This document shows, one piece after another, positions 49,055 to 58,466 of a stretch of 64,000 nt of DNA. The translations under genes were made by a program, and so were the position numbers. Each line of letters opens with the position of its first letter. Position 1 is the first letter of the stretch. Below the pieces are notes generated by a model that worked only from the letters and a program-made list of their open reading frames with translations, was not told where the DNA came from and searched no databases. The stretch comes from Gammaproteobacteria bacterium (GTDB lineage Bacteria > Pseudomonadota > Gammaproteobacteria > DSM-16500): NCBI GenBank assembly GCA_031291175.1, contig JARLJO010000060.1, positions 124,001-188,000 of the forward strand. The letters run 5' to 3'.

Positions 49055-49430
49055 TATTTTGTATCCTCGATTATGCATTACAACTAACCTTGACAAGATA
49101 CCTTGTTCTAATTATTACTCGATTAGCGTAGTTTTGTATAATATCACAATCATTCTGGACCTAGAAGCAACTTTAAATGAAACTAATCAAATAGTTCGGG
49201 AACATTATTAATATTTTTGAAAATTAATTATTATAATAAAAACAATAGGTTACACTTTTCCGAAGGTAAGAAGACGATATATCTAAGGGAAGACAAAAAG
49301 CAGATTGGGAGAGGAAAAAAGAGTAAGCAATGCGCACACAGCAAACAGCTATTTTTGTGTTTTATGCAGAAGCGCGAATGAATTTAATCTCTAAAAACAT
49401 CCGCGCAACCAGCTTAAGATTACGCTCTAG
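49055..49430. other. AT-rich gap upstream of the cyclodipeptide-synthase-like gene
   Basis: About 375 bp between the cyclodipeptide-synthase-like gene and sspB, both on the minus strand. It contains A/T-rich stretches with several TATAAT-like hexamers near 49130-49145 and 49225-49250, suitable for a promoter of the downstream gene. No open frame with a ribosome site, hairpin or repeat was seen. Confidence 0.5.
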
Positions 49431-49847
49431 CTATTCAACTAGCTTGAGATGGCTAGGACGCTTTGAGTCTTGTGTACGAACCCCTGCTTCACCCTGATCA
49501 GCCATTGGAGAATCATCCCAATCGCCATCTTCAGCTTCGTTTTCAAGATCAAAAAACATGCCTTGGCCATTCTCTTCAGCATATACGGCCAATACTGCTC
49601 TAACCGGTGCTGAAATGATATGCGCAACGCCAGAAAAAGAAGCCTTAAACTCAACCAAACTGTTGCCAATTTTCAAATCACGAATGGCTTCTGGAGCAAT
49701 ATTTAAAATAATTTCGCCATTCTCGACATATTCTTTTGGCACATTACAACGAGGCAATGTTGCATCCACCACCAAAAGTGGCGTGCATTTACAATCCACT
49801 ATCCATTCATAAAATGCGCGGATCAAATAAGGTTTGTTAGAAAGCAT
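49431..49847 (-). CDS. sspB: ClpXP protease specificity-enhancing factor SspB
   Basis: 138 residues. The substrate-binding fold starts KPYLIRAFYEWIVD, with IILNIAPEAIRDL and FSGVAHIISAPVRAVLAVYAEENGQGMFF. An acidic linker follows and the tail ends SHLKLVE, the ClpX-binding peptide. It delivers ssrA-tagged proteins to ClpXP. It lies 9 bp after sspA. Confidence 0.93.
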   Translation of the reverse strand: MLSNKPYLIRAFYEWIVDCKCTPLLVVDATLPRCNVPKEYVENGEIILNIAPEAIRDLKIGNSLVEFKASFSGVAHIISAPVRAVLAVYAEENGQGMFFDLENEAEDGDWDDSPMADQGEAGVRTQDSKRPSHLKLVE

Positions 49848-49856
49848 GTGATCCCC

Positions 49857-50504
49857 TTATGCAGTATCAGCTTTTGCTACTTTTCTTAAATCCTGCTCTG
49901 ATTCCGTTAAGCTTGCCTGGAATGAGTCACGCTCAAAAACGCGCTCAGCATATTTCATAACAGCTTTCGCTTCGGGCGGCAAAGTAATGCCCCATGATGG
50001 TAAACGCCATAAAATTGGCGCAATGCAACAATCTACCAAAGTAAAATCTTCATTTAAAAAGAATGCTGAATTTCCAAAAACAGGAGCCAATTTAACCAAA
50101 TAGCTTTTCAATTCTTTTGCGGCAGCTTCCGCTTCAGCAGGCTTGCCTGTTTCGATTTGTCGAACCAAGGCGCCCCATTCTCTGTCGATACGATAAATCA
50201 TCAATCGTGTTTTAGCACGAGCGACGGGATAAACCGGCATCAAAGGAGGATGTGGAAAGCGTTCGTCTAAATATTCCATAATGATATTTGCATCATATAG
50301 AACAAGCTCACGATCGACGAGGGTTGGTGCGCTACCATAAGGATTAAGCTCAAGTAAGTCTTCAAGCTTATCGTTAGAATCTGTATTAATGACATCAACA
50401 GCAACGCCTTTCTCAGCCAATACAATGCGAACACGGTGGCTGTAGATATCTAGTGCGCCGGAATATAAGGTCATGATTGATCGTTTGTTGGCAATAATCG
50501 CCAT
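49857..50504 (-). CDS. sspA: Stringent starvation protein A (GST-like RNA polymerase-associated)
   Basis: 215 residues from ATG 50504 (GAGGAG 7 nt upstream). The glutathione-transferase fold shows MTLYSGALDIYSHRVRIVLAEKG, the cis-Pro loop GSAPTLVDRELVLYDANIIMEYL, and FFLNEDFTLVDCCIAPILWRL. SspA binds RNA polymerase and supports stress survival and acid resistance. It lacks glutathione activity in E. coli. It is part of the rplM-rpsI-(tRNA)-sspA-sspB order. Confidence 0.93.
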   Translation of the reverse strand: MAIIANKRSIMTLYSGALDIYSHRVRIVLAEKGVAVDVINTDSNDKLEDLLELNPYGSAPTLVDRELVLYDANIIMEYLDERFPHPPLMPVYPVARAKTRLMIYRIDREWGALVRQIETGKPAEAEAAAKELKSYLVKLAPVFGNSAFFLNEDFTLVDCCIAPILWRLPSWGITLPPEAKAVMKYAERVFERDSFQASLTESEQDLRKVAKADTA

Positions 50505-50613
50505 GTAAATACTCCTCAATAAAATATTATTTTGAGCACTGACGCCGCCATCTGATAAGCAAAGCAGGATGCTTTGCTATCAACAAGAATAAGAACATCA
50601 ACTTTAAATGGAT

Positions 50614-50687
50614 TGGTTGGGGGGACTAGGATTTTAACCTAGGTTAGCGGAGCTAGAGTCCGCGATCCTATCACTAGGCGATCCCCA
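50614..50687 (-). tRNA. tRNA-like gene with CUA (amber) anticodon, Gln-type body
   Basis: 74 nt including an encoded CCA (50616-50614). The anticodon arm is perfect: GCGGA-CUCUAGC-UCCGC with anticodon CUA at 50656-50654. The T-stem is CUAGG/CCUAG and the D-arm reads CCUA-GUGA-UAGG. U1-A72 and the UGGGG start with UCGCC resemble bacterial tRNA-Gln. It has defects: the 5' acceptor strand has four Gs against six Cs, the T-loop is UUAAAAU (C56 lost), and the D-loop lacks the GG pair. It may be a functional amber-reading tRNA or a decaying tRNA-Gln copy. It lies between rpsI and sspA, on the same strand. Confidence 0.6.
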
Positions 50688-50862
50688 ACGATGCTTATTA
50701 CCGGGGCTTTAGTATTTTGTACTCATCTCAACGTAAGCTTCAAAGCTTTAATATAGAAGCCCATGTTTAATCATGGGCTCTATCATCCATTTGAGGAGAT
50801 ATACAAAACTCCTATAAACTCCGAAGGCAATAAGCCACAAATCCAATATCCTGCTGCCAGGA

Positions 50863-51330
50863 TTAACGCTTAGAGTACTGTGTACCCTTACGCGCTTTGT
50901 GTAAGCCGACTTTCTTACGCTCGACTTGTCTAGCATCACGCGTTAAATATCCTGCAGTACGTAAAATTTTACGTAATGTTAGGGTACCGCTTCCGCTGCT
51001 AGTAGTGTCGCCACTTTCACTTTGATCTTCATCACCGATTGCTTTGCCATATTGTAGCAATGCACGGGCAATACCATGACGAATTGCGCCAGCTTGGCCA
51101 TTCATACCACCGCCAGCAACAGTTACTTTGACATCGAATTTTTCGAGCAAATTGGTTGCTTCTAATGGTTGACGAACGATCATACGGGCTGTTTTACGGC
51201 CAAAGTATTGTTCAAGTGTATTATCATTTATTACGATATTACCTGTACCTGGGGTCAAGTAGACTCGCGCAGTTGAAGTTTTGCGACGGCCGGTACCATA
51301 ATAATTTGCTGCTTGTTTAGCTGCTGCCAT
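50863..51330 (-). CDS. rpsI: Ribosomal protein uS9 with internal acidic insertion
   Basis: 155 residues against ~130 in E. coli. Both halves are well conserved ([39 protein letters not shown], then [15 protein letters not shown] and the QYSKR tail that reaches the P-site). About 21 extra residues, Asp/Glu then Ser/Gly/Thr-rich, lie around 96-117, between the conserved helix ending RALLQY and [10 protein letters not shown]. The reading frame is intact on both sides. It follows rplM by 2 bp. Confidence 0.95.
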   Translation of the reverse strand: MAAAKQAANYYGTGRRKTSTARVYLTPGTGNIVINDNTLEQYFGRKTARMIVRQPLEATNLLEKFDVKVTVAGGGMNGQAGAIRHGIARALLQYGKAIGDEDQSESGDTTSSGSGTLTLRKILRTAGYLTRDARQVERKKVGLHKARKGTQYSKR

Positions 51331-51332
51331 AT

Positions 51333-51779
51333 CTATTTATCCGTATCAGTTTCAATAACTAGTGACTGCGGTTGTTGAGCCGCATGTGGATGTTCAACTC
51401 CAGCATATACCTTGAGTTTGCGATACATTGCACGACCTAAAGGATTCTTAGGTAACATGCCTTTTACTGCAATCTCGAGCACTCTTGTAGGATGCTTAGC
51501 GATAAGCTTTTCAAAAGTCACTTCTTTAAGGCCGCCAACATAGCCTGAATGGCTATAATAGATCTTAGCTTTGCTCTTATTACCGGTCACTTTGATGTGC
51601 TCAGCATTAATTACAACGATAAAATCACCTGTATCCACATGGGGTGTATACTCTGGCTTATGCTTACCGCGTAGGCGCATAGCAATTTGAGTTGCTAATC
51701 TACCTAGGGTTTGGCCAGCCGCATCAACCACATACCAATTATGAACTGCTGTTTCGTTTCTTGCGCTATACGTTTTCAT
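51333..51779 (-). CDS. rplM: Ribosomal protein uL13
   Basis: 148 residues. The signature is [19 protein letters not shown], then [21 protein letters not shown] and [20 protein letters not shown]. An early assembly protein of the 50S subunit. It is first in the rplM-rpsI operon and is preceded by a ~160-nt leader that can fold. Confidence 0.97.
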   Translation of the reverse strand: MKTYSARNETAVHNWYVVDAAGQTLGRLATQIAMRLRGKHKPEYTPHVDTGDFIVVINAEHIKVTGNKSKAKIYYSHSGYVGGLKEVTFEKLIAKHPTRVLEIAVKGMLPKNPLGRAMYRKLKVYAGVEHPHAAQQPQSLVIETDTDK

Positions 51780-51972
51780 CTGACTCCTACTCCGCGGGAG
51801 TAAAAAATTCTATTAAAAATAGTCTAAGATCTATGTGAACTACTCGCCCGCTGTGTGTCGCGTTACATGCACTTTCCGCAGATACGTGGCTCACGCTTCG
51901 TCTCTTCTGCGCTACGGGTGGTGAATCAAAAGATGTGGAATTTTATAGTAATGGTAGAAAACAAGCAAGCTT
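51780..51972 (-). promoter_or_regulatory. rplM promoter and structured leader
   Basis: A TATAAA -10 (51942-51947) with a CTTGCT-like -35 about 16 nt upstream fits a sigma-70 promoter. The leader contains CGCAGA (51906-51911) pairing with UCUGCG (51877-51882) around an inner CGUG-AGC-CACG hairpin. L13 autoregulates its operon in E. coli through its leader, and this could be the equivalent. Confidence 0.5.
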
Positions 51973-52223
51973 TGTCTTAATTTCTATTGTTATATGAATT
52001 ATTTGAGATCATCGAGAGGGGTTAAGAATTCACAGAAACCCCTTGTTTTCAGCACTGAAAATAACTACGCACTCCTATTTTCCGGGTGAACCCCCCTAAA
52101 AACCCCTTTTTTCACCCAAAAAAATGAATAAAATTGGTGATTTAACATAAAAATACTCGCAAATTTTTAAAGATATTGCTATCGTTTGCAGTGCATCATT
52201 GACATTAACATGAGGAATTTACA

Positions 52224-52637
52224 ATGGCTGCTAAAAAGAAAGCTACCGCCAAATCAGGGAAATCCGCTAAAAAAACATTAGTGAAAAAAACCGCTGTTGC
52301 CGCTCCTAAAAAAATGGCTACAGTAACCGTGAAGGATCCGCTTACAAAAGGTGGCATCATCAAAGCTATTATGGATATGACAACTCTGGCTAAAAAAGAC
52401 GTTGTTGCATCTCTTGATGCGCTAACCAAAATAATCGATCTTCATGTTAGATCACGTGGACCTGGAAAATTCGTTATGCCAGGACTATACAAAATCACCG
52501 TAGCAAAGAAAGCTGCTAGACCAGCTCGTAAAGGCATCAATCCTTTCACAGGCGAAGAGGTCGTATTCAAAGCTAAGCCTGCTCACAAAGTGATTAAGAT
52601 CAAAGCACTCAAAAAGCTAAAAGAAATGACCGTTTAA
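52224..52637 (+). CDS. HU-like DNA-binding protein with Lys/Ala-rich N-terminal tail
   Basis: 137 residues. The first ~33 are Lys/Ala/Thr-rich, like the tail of histone H1-type bacterial proteins. An HU/IHF fold follows (GGIIKAIMDMTTLAKKDVVASLDALTKII, then GPGKFVMPGLYKITV, and ARKGINPFTGEEVVFKAKPAHKVIKIKAL). It most likely bends and compacts DNA. Variants with basic tails occur in Legionellales and Xanthomonadales. It stands alone with its own upstream region and a terminator. Confidence 0.85.
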   Translation: MAAKKKATAKSGKSAKKTLVKKTAVAAPKKMATVTVKDPLTKGGIIKAIMDMTTLAKKDVVASLDALTKIIDLHVRSRGPGKFVMPGLYKITVAKKAARPARKGINPFTGEEVVFKAKPAHKVIKIKALKKLKEMTV

Positions 52638-52654
52638 TTTTAGCCTACATAACT

Positions 52655-52694
52655 TCTCCCTTTATTTTGCGATTAACGAAAATAAAGGGAGAAA
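52655..52694. terminator. Bidirectional terminator between the HU-like gene and glmM
   Basis: A 15-bp perfect stem (52655-52669 with 52680-52694, TTCTCCCTTTATTTT and its complement) and a 10-nt loop lie between convergent genes. T-rich and A-rich parts of the stem replace a clear U tract. Confidence 0.75.
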
Positions 52695-52711
52695 GTGATT
52701 CAAAACTTCTT

Positions 52712-54085
52712 TTAAACCGCTAAATCCGCTTTAACCACATCTGCTAACTCATTGGCTAACTGTGTAACACGAACCGCATCTTCTCCTTCAACCATGACGC
52801 GCACCAGTGCCTCAGTACCTGATCGACGCAACAACACTCTACCCGCCTCACCTAACTCGATCTCAGCATTTTTTAGCGCATCTTGAATACGAGGCCTATC
52901 AGCCAAATTACACATATCTTTTACTTTTACATTGACTAAAATTTGCGGATATTTATGCAATCCATTTTTCAATTGCGACAAAGGCTGCTGCATATATTGC
53001 ATGGCAGATAAAACTTGCAGGGCAGTAATAATACCATCACCTGTTGTTGTCGAATTCAGGCAAATAATATGTCCAGATGGCTCACCACCCAGTATCCATT
53101 TGCGCTGCATTAACTCAGAAATAATATGCCTATCGCCCACAGGCACACGGACAAAATCGATATTTAGCTTATCCAGGGCCTGCTCTAAGCCTAAATTAGA
53201 CATCACCGTACCGACAACACCACCGTGAAATAAACCTGCCTGCTGGCGATGCTTAGCAATGATATAGACCAACTCATCGCCATCCAGAATATTGCCTTCA
53301 CTATCCACCATGATCACGCGATCACCATCACCGTCCAAAGCGATACCTAAGTCAGCTTTTTCTTTCAGAACATGCTGTCTTAGCAACTCTGGATACATGG
53401 CGCCACATTCGAGATTGATGTTCAACCCATTCGGCTCAACGCCAATATCAACTACTTCTGCACCTAATTCACGAAAAACGTTTGGTGCTATGTGATAGGC
53501 GGCGCCGTTTGCGCAATCCACCACAATTTTTAAACCATTAAAAGAGACATCGGAGGAAACAGTACTTTTACAAAATTCAATATAGCGGCCTGGCGCATCC
53601 ACAATACGAACTGCTTTGCCAAGCTCGGCAGAGTCGACCGTCGTCATGGGCATCTCTAGCTGCTCTTCTATCGCAATTTCAATATCGTCCGGCAATTTAC
53701 TGCCTTGAGCCGAAAAGAATTTAATACCATTATCATAATAAGGATTATGCGATGCGCTAATGACAATGCCAGCCTGCGCCCGTAATGTGCGGGTCAAATA
53801 AGCGATAGCAGGTGTCGGCATAGGCCCTAATAAATGAATATCAACTCCGGCAGCTGACAAACCCGCTTCCAAAACTGACTCAAACATATAGCCAGAAATA
53901 CGGGTATCTTTGCCAATTAATACCTTGCCGTAGCCTTTTCTAGCCAATACTTTTCCGACAGCCCAGCCTAACTTTAAAATAAACTCGGCTGTAATAGGTG
54001 AAGCACCGACGCGGCCTCTAATGCCGTCGGTGCCAAAATATTTGCGAGAAGAATTTGCTGATGAATTAGTGTGTGCTTTCGTCAT
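52712..54085 (-). CDS. glmM: Phosphoglucosamine mutase
   Basis: 457 residues from ATG 54085, inside the end of fts[14 protein letters not shown] is followed by the active-site Ser loop [19 protein letters not shown], the metal loop [13 protein letters not shown], the sugar loop [10 protein letters not shown] and the phosphate loop [14 protein letters not shown]. It interconverts GlcN-6-P and GlcN-1-P for UDP-GlcNAc, and so feeds both murein and lipid A synthesis in this window. It overlaps ftsH by 20 nt. Confidence 0.95.
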   Translation of the reverse strand: MTKAHTNSSANSSRKYFGTDGIRGRVGASPITAEFILKLGWAVGKVLARKGYGKVLIGKDTRISGYMFESVLEAGLSAAGVDIHLLGPMPTPAIAYLTRTLRAQAGIVISASHNPYYDNGIKFFSAQGSKLPDDIEIAIEEQLEMPMTTVDSAELGKAVRIVDAPGRYIEFCKSTVSSDVSFNGLKIVVDCANGAAYHIAPNVFRELGAEVVDIGVEPNGLNINLECGAMYPELLRQHVLKEKADLGIALDGDGDRVIMVDSEGNILDGDELVYIIAKHRQQAGLFHGGVVGTVMSNLGLEQALDKLNIDFVRVPVGDRHIISELMQRKWILGGEPSGHIICLNSTTTGDGIITALQVLSAMQYMQQPLSQLKNGLHKYPQILVNVKVKDMCNLADRPRIQDALKNAEIELGEAGRVLLRRSGTEALVRVMVEGEDAVRVTQLANELADVVKADLAV

Positions 54086-56009
54086 GTGCTGAATTAAGAC
54101 CTTGATTCTCATCTGGATTGATCACACTACCACTACCCGAGTCTTTACTTGAAGATTCAGGATCAGTAGGCTTTGCCGTAACATCTTCCCAGCCCATTGG
54201 TACACGGACTGTTCTGTTTTGCATAACATCGTCAATTTGTTCCGAACCAATAGTCTCATACTTAACCAGTATTTGAGCCATGGTGTGCAGTTTATCCAAG
54301 TTTTCTTTGAGGATCTTCTCGGCACGCACGTAGTTCTTATTGATAATGGTATGGACCTCTGTATCAATTAAGCCAGAAGTGGATTCTGAAATTTCTTTAT
54401 GACGCGAGACAGAGTGTCCGAGGAATACTTCACCCTCATCTTCACCAAAAGTTAATGGCCCTAGTTTTTGTGAGAGACCCCACTTAGTGACCATATTACG
54501 AGCTAGTTCGGTTGCTTTTTGGATATCATTGGATGCGCCTGTTGTGACTTTATCGCTACCAAATATCAACTCTTCAGCAATACGACCGCCGAATAAACTC
54601 GAAATTTTGCTTTCGATATGCTCTCTGGAATAACTATAGCGATCACCCTCTGGTAAGAACATGGTGACACCCAATGCACGTCCACGCGGTATAATTGTTA
54701 CCTTGTGCACAGGATCGTGCTCTGGCACCAAAAGACCTACTATTGCGTGACCGGCTTCATGGTAAGCGGTTAATTTTTTCTCTGAATCACTCATGACCAT
54801 TGAGCGACGTTCACTGCCCATAATCACTTTATCTTTCGCTTTTTCAAATTCATGCATGCCTACGGAACGTTTATTGGCACGCGCTGCAAATAAAGCCGCT
54901 TCATTCACAATGTTAGCAAGGTCAGCACCCGAGAATCCTGGTGTGCCTCGTGCAATCACTGCAGCGACAACGTCATCTGCTAAAGGCAATTTTTTCATGT
55001 GAACTTTTAGAATTTGTTCACGTCCACGAACGTCTGGCAATCCCACGACAACCTGACGATCAAAACGGCCGGGTCTTAATAAAGCTGGATCTAAAACATC
55101 AGGACGGTTGGTTGCTGCAATAACGATGACGCCTTCATTACCCTGGAAACCATCCATCTCAACTAATAATTGATTTAAGGTTTGTTCACGCTCATCGTGT
55201 CCACCGCCAAGACCTGCACCACGATGACGGCCAACAGCATCAATTTCATCAATGAAAATAATGCAAGGCGCTTGCTTTTTCGCTTGCTCAAACATATCGC
55301 GAACACGGGATGCACCCACCCCCACGAACATTTCAACAAAGTCTGAACCAGAAATCGTAAAGAATGGAACTTTGGCTTCACCCGCAACAGCTCGGGCTAA
55401 TAAGGTTTTACCTGTACCTGGAGGGCCTACTAATAGAACACCTTGAGGAATCTTGCCGCCTAATTTTTGGAATTTGCCAGGGTCACGCAAGAAGTCGACT
55501 AATTCTTTTACTTCTTCTTTGGCTTCTTCGACGCCAGCCACATCAGCAAAAGTGACTTTGATTTGGTCTTCGCCTAGTAGGCGTGCACGACTGCGACCAA
55601 ATGAGAATGCACCGCCACGACCCGCGCCTGCTTGTTGACGCAGAACATAAATCCAGATAGCAAAAAGGATAATCCAGGGAAGGAGATTCAAGAGGTGCAT
55701 GAGAAGGCCAGGTTGTTCAGGTGGCTTACCGCGCACATTCACACCTTTGTCGACCAACTCTTTCATCAACATCGGATCTTGCCGCATGGGCAAGTAGGTC
55801 GCGAATGTTTTGTTGTTTTGCATGTAACCGGTTACGTCTTGATCTGAGATCGTGACGGAACTGACATTGCCTTGTTTAACTTCATTTAGCAGAGAAGAAT
55901 AACTAATCTTTTCTTCTGCTTCCCGCCTTGGGCCGAAATTATTAAAAACGGAGACAAGGATAATTCCAATTACCATCCACAACAATATCGTTTTGATTGT
56001 GTCGTTCAC
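54066..56009 (-). CDS. ftsH: Membrane AAA+ metalloprotease FtsH
   Basis: 647 residues. Two membrane helices (~6-24 and ~108-126) flank a periplasmic domain. Walker A is GPPGTGKT, Walker B is [11 protein letters not shown], the pore motif is [12 protein letters not shown], and the zinc site is HEAGH with a distal Asp. The tail is polar. It degrades misfolded membrane proteins and, in enterics, LpxC and sigma-32, whose relatives (lpxC, the heat-shock operon) are in this window. Confidence 0.97.
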   Translation of the reverse strand: MNDTIKTILLWMVIGIILVSVFNNFGPRREAEEKISYSSLLNEVKQGNVSSVTISDQDVTGYMQNNKTFATYLPMRQDPMLMKELVDKGVNVRGKPPEQPGLLMHLLNLLPWIILFAIWIYVLRQQAGAGRGGAFSFGRSRARLLGEDQIKVTFADVAGVEEAKEEVKELVDFLRDPGKFQKLGGKIPQGVLLVGPPGTGKTLLARAVAGEAKVPFFTISGSDFVEMFVGVGASRVRDMFEQAKKQAPCIIFIDEIDAVGRHRGAGLGGGHDEREQTLNQLLVEMDGFQGNEGVIVIAATNRPDVLDPALLRPGRFDRQVVVGLPDVRGREQILKVHMKKLPLADDVVAAVIARGTPGFSGADLANIVNEAALFAARANKRSVGMHEFEKAKDKVIMGSERRSMVMSDSEKKLTAYHEAGHAIVGLLVPEHDPVHKVTIIPRGRALGVTMFLPEGDRYSYSREHIESKISSLFGGRIAEELIFGSDKVTTGASNDIQKATELARNMVTKWGLSQKLGPLTFGEDEGEVFLGHSVSRHKEISESTSGLIDTEVHTIINKNYVRAEKILKENLDKLHTMAQILVKYETIGSEQIDDVMQNRTVRVPMGWEDVTAKPTDPESSSKDSGSGSVINPDENQGLNSAHDESTH

Positions 56010-56142
56010 CTTGCAGACCTCGCGTTTAGAAAATCAATAAAGTCCGGAAATTTTAGTCGAATCATACTTAATGATACCTGAAGTATAGACCAGACACTAG
56101 AAACTCTATGAATATTATCGTGTAAATATTCAGTAAATCCGA

Positions 56143-56751
56143 TCACTTTCTGGCTAAAATGTATACTTCACGAGAGCGGTCACGAGACGCCTTTGGTTTT
56201 CTTATGATCACTTTCTTGAAATTTTGTCTTAATGAGACAAGAAAGGGATCAAAACCATCTCCTTGAAATACTTTTACTAAGAATCCGCCACCCTCGCCTA
56301 ACACTCTATTAGCGAAGTCTAACGCCAATTCAGCCAAAGCGATAGAACGGGGCTGATCCACACTATCAATACCACTTAAGTTTGGCGCCATATCGGATAA
56401 AACCCAATCGACTCTAGCACCGTTTAAAGAAGCTAATAACTGTTCCAGCAAGGCTTCTTCGTTAAAATCACCGAGAATAAATTCTACGCCTTCAATTGGC
56501 TCCATCGGCAGGATATCAAGCGCAATCACTCGACCTTTGCGCCCGATCAATTTCGTCACGACCTGAGACCAACCACCGGGGGCAGCGCCGAGATCAACGA
56601 CTGTCATACCTGGTCTAAATATTTTATCGCGTTCTTGAATTTCCTTTAGCTTGAAGACAGCTCTAGATCGGTAACCCAGAAGCTGAGCTTGTTTGACATA
56701 AGGATCTGCAAAATGTTCTCTTAACCAACGCTGGCTGCTTTTTTTTGGCAT
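56143..56751 (-). CDS. rlmE: 23S rRNA (uridine2552-2'-O)-methyltransferase RlmE
   Basis: 202 residues. [13 protein letters not shown] gives the catalytic Lys, the SAM loop is [25 protein letters not shown] gives the catalytic Asp, and [10 protein letters not shown] completes the K-D-K-E set. A late 50S assembly methyltransferase, heat-inducible in E. coli. It abuts greA with no gap and precedes ftsH as usual. Confidence 0.96.
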   Translation of the reverse strand: MPKKSSQRWLREHFADPYVKQAQLLGYRSRAVFKLKEIQERDKIFRPGMTVVDLGAAPGGWSQVVTKLIGRKGRVIALDILPMEPIEGVEFILGDFNEEALLEQLLASLNGARVDWVLSDMAPNLSGIDSVDQPRSIALAELALDFANRVLGEGGGFLVKVFQGDGFDPFLVSLRQNFKKVIIRKPKASRDRSREVYILARK

Positions 56752-57228
56752 TTAAATATAAGCTACATCAATGATTTCGTAAGAGATGATACCGTCTGGT
56801 GTATGGACATCCACCGTATCACCCGTGAATTTGCCGATCAGCGCGCGAGCAATAGGAGATGAGAAAGATATTTTTGATTGCTTAATATCAGACTCGTCCT
56901 CACCTACAATTTTATAAGTCACTTGTAGCTCGGTTTTTAGATTCATTAGCTGAACGGTCGTGCCAAAGATCACTTTTTCAGTGTTCTCCATTTGGGTCAC
57001 ATCAATGACTTGTGCGTTGGATAACTTGCCTTCAATCTCTTGAATTCGGCCTTCCGCAAAACTTTGTTGCTCTCTAGCGGCATGATATTCAGCATTTTCT
57101 TTTAAATCGCCGTGTGCGCGAGCTTCGGCAATAGCATTAATAATGCGTGGACGATCAACGGATTTTAAGCGTTGCAGCTCTTCCCGCAACATCTCAGCAC
57201 CTTGGACTGTTAATGGAATTTTATTCAT
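56752..57228 (-). CDS. greA: Transcription elongation factor GreA
   Basis: 158 residues. The N-terminal coiled coil shows [42 protein letters not shown] across two motifs with the acidic tip residues, and a C-terminal FKBP-like domain ends [11 protein letters not shown]. It rescues backtracked RNA polymerase by stimulating transcript cleavage. It lies 11 bp after dnaJ and abuts rlmE. Confidence 0.96.
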   Translation of the reverse strand: MNKIPLTVQGAEMLREELQRLKSVDRPRIINAIAEARAHGDLKENAEYHAAREQQSFAEGRIQEIEGKLSNAQVIDVTQMENTEKVIFGTTVQLMNLKTELQVTYKIVGEDESDIKQSKISFSSPIARALIGKFTGDTVDVHTPDGIISYEIIDVAYI

Positions 57229-57239
57229 TTGTCGACTCT

Positions 57240-58361
57240 CTATGGTTTCATTTCTTCAAAAAACTTCTTAACGCGATTAAACCAAGAACTGGATCTTGGG
57301 CTATGAGTATTGTTGGTAGACATGGATTTTTCAAATTCTTTCAACAATTCCTTTTGCTTCGCTGTGAGGTTAACTGGTGTCTCAACGACGACTTTGCAGA
57401 GCAAATCGCCAGTCGCACCACCTCTCACGGGCGGAACACCCATACCACGCATACGGAATACTTTACCGGATTGCGTTTCAGCAGGGACTTTTAATTTAAC
57501 GCGTCCATTTAACGAAGGCACATCTAATTCGCCGCCTAATGCCGCGATCAGAAAACTGATTGGCACTTCACAATGCAAATTGGTGCCATCACGTTCGAAA
57601 ATAGCATGTTGTTTCACGCTGACTTGCACGTAAAGATCGCCAGGATGTGCACCAGCCTCACCGGCCTCACCCTCGCCACTTAAACGAATTCTATCGCCAG
57701 TGTCGACTCCTGGTGGAATTTTTACGGATAATTTTTTGTTTTGCTTGCGTCTACCTTTACCTTTGCATTCACCGCAAGGATCGAGAATTTGCTTGCCCTT
57801 GCCGCGACAAGTAGGACACGTTTGTTGTACGGAAAAAAAGCCTTGCTGCATTCTAACTTGACCGTAACCATCACAGTCTTTACAAGTCACAGGACTTGCG
57901 CCTTTACGAGCGCCACTGCCTTTACACTCTGCACAACCCACTAATGTTGGAATGGTGAGCTCTACTGTTGTACCGAATACGGCGTTTTCTAGAGTAATTT
58001 CCATGTTGTAACGCAGGTCTGCGCCACGTTGAGGACCGGCTCTGCCACCCCCAAAAATATCACCAAAAATGTCACCGAAAATATCGCTAAAATTCATGCC
58101 GCCCATACCACCAGGGCCGCCACCACCAAATCCGCCTTCTGTTGCACTATGACCAAACTGGTCATACGCCGCACGCTTGCGACTGTCTGATAGCATTTCG
58201 TAAGCTTCTTTCAATTCTTTGAAAGCTTCTTCTGCGTTCTGATCACCTGGATTTCTATCCGGATGATGCTTCATCGCTAATCGACGATACGCTTTTTTAA
58301 TTTCCTCGTCGCTAGCATTGCGAGCCACGCCAAGGATTTCATAATAATCTCGTTTACTCAT
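57240..58361 (-). CDS. dnaJ: Chaperone DnaJ (Hsp40)
   Basis: 373 residues. The J domain has HPD (residues 33-35), followed by a Gly/Phe-rich linker with three FGDIFGD-like repeats, four CxxCxGxG zinc motifs ([32 protein letters not shown]) and the C-terminal substrate domains. It stimulates DnaK ATPase. It is 105 bp after dnaK. Confidence 0.97.
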   Translation of the reverse strand: MSKRDYYEILGVARNASDEEIKKAYRRLAMKHHPDRNPGDQNAEEAFKELKEAYEMLSDSRKRAAYDQFGHSATEGGFGGGGPGGMGGMNFSDIFGDIFGDIFGGGRAGPQRGADLRYNMEITLENAVFGTTVELTIPTLVGCAECKGSGARKGASPVTCKDCDGYGQVRMQQGFFSVQQTCPTCRGKGKQILDPCGECKGKGRRKQNKKLSVKIPPGVDTGDRIRLSGEGEAGEAGAHPGDLYVQVSVKQHAIFERDGTNLHCEVPISFLIAALGGELDVPSLNGRVKLKVPAETQSGKVFRMRGMGVPPVRGGATGDLLCKVVVETPVNLTAKQKELLKEFEKSMSTNNTHSPRSSSWFNRVKKFFEEMKP

Positions 58362-58466
58362 TAGTGAAACTTACCTATATATTTTTGCTAGGCCCTATAA
58401 AATAAATAGTGGGCGGGGAGCCCGAAAGCCGCCCTACCCACCCTAATTTTACCGAATAAAGATGAA

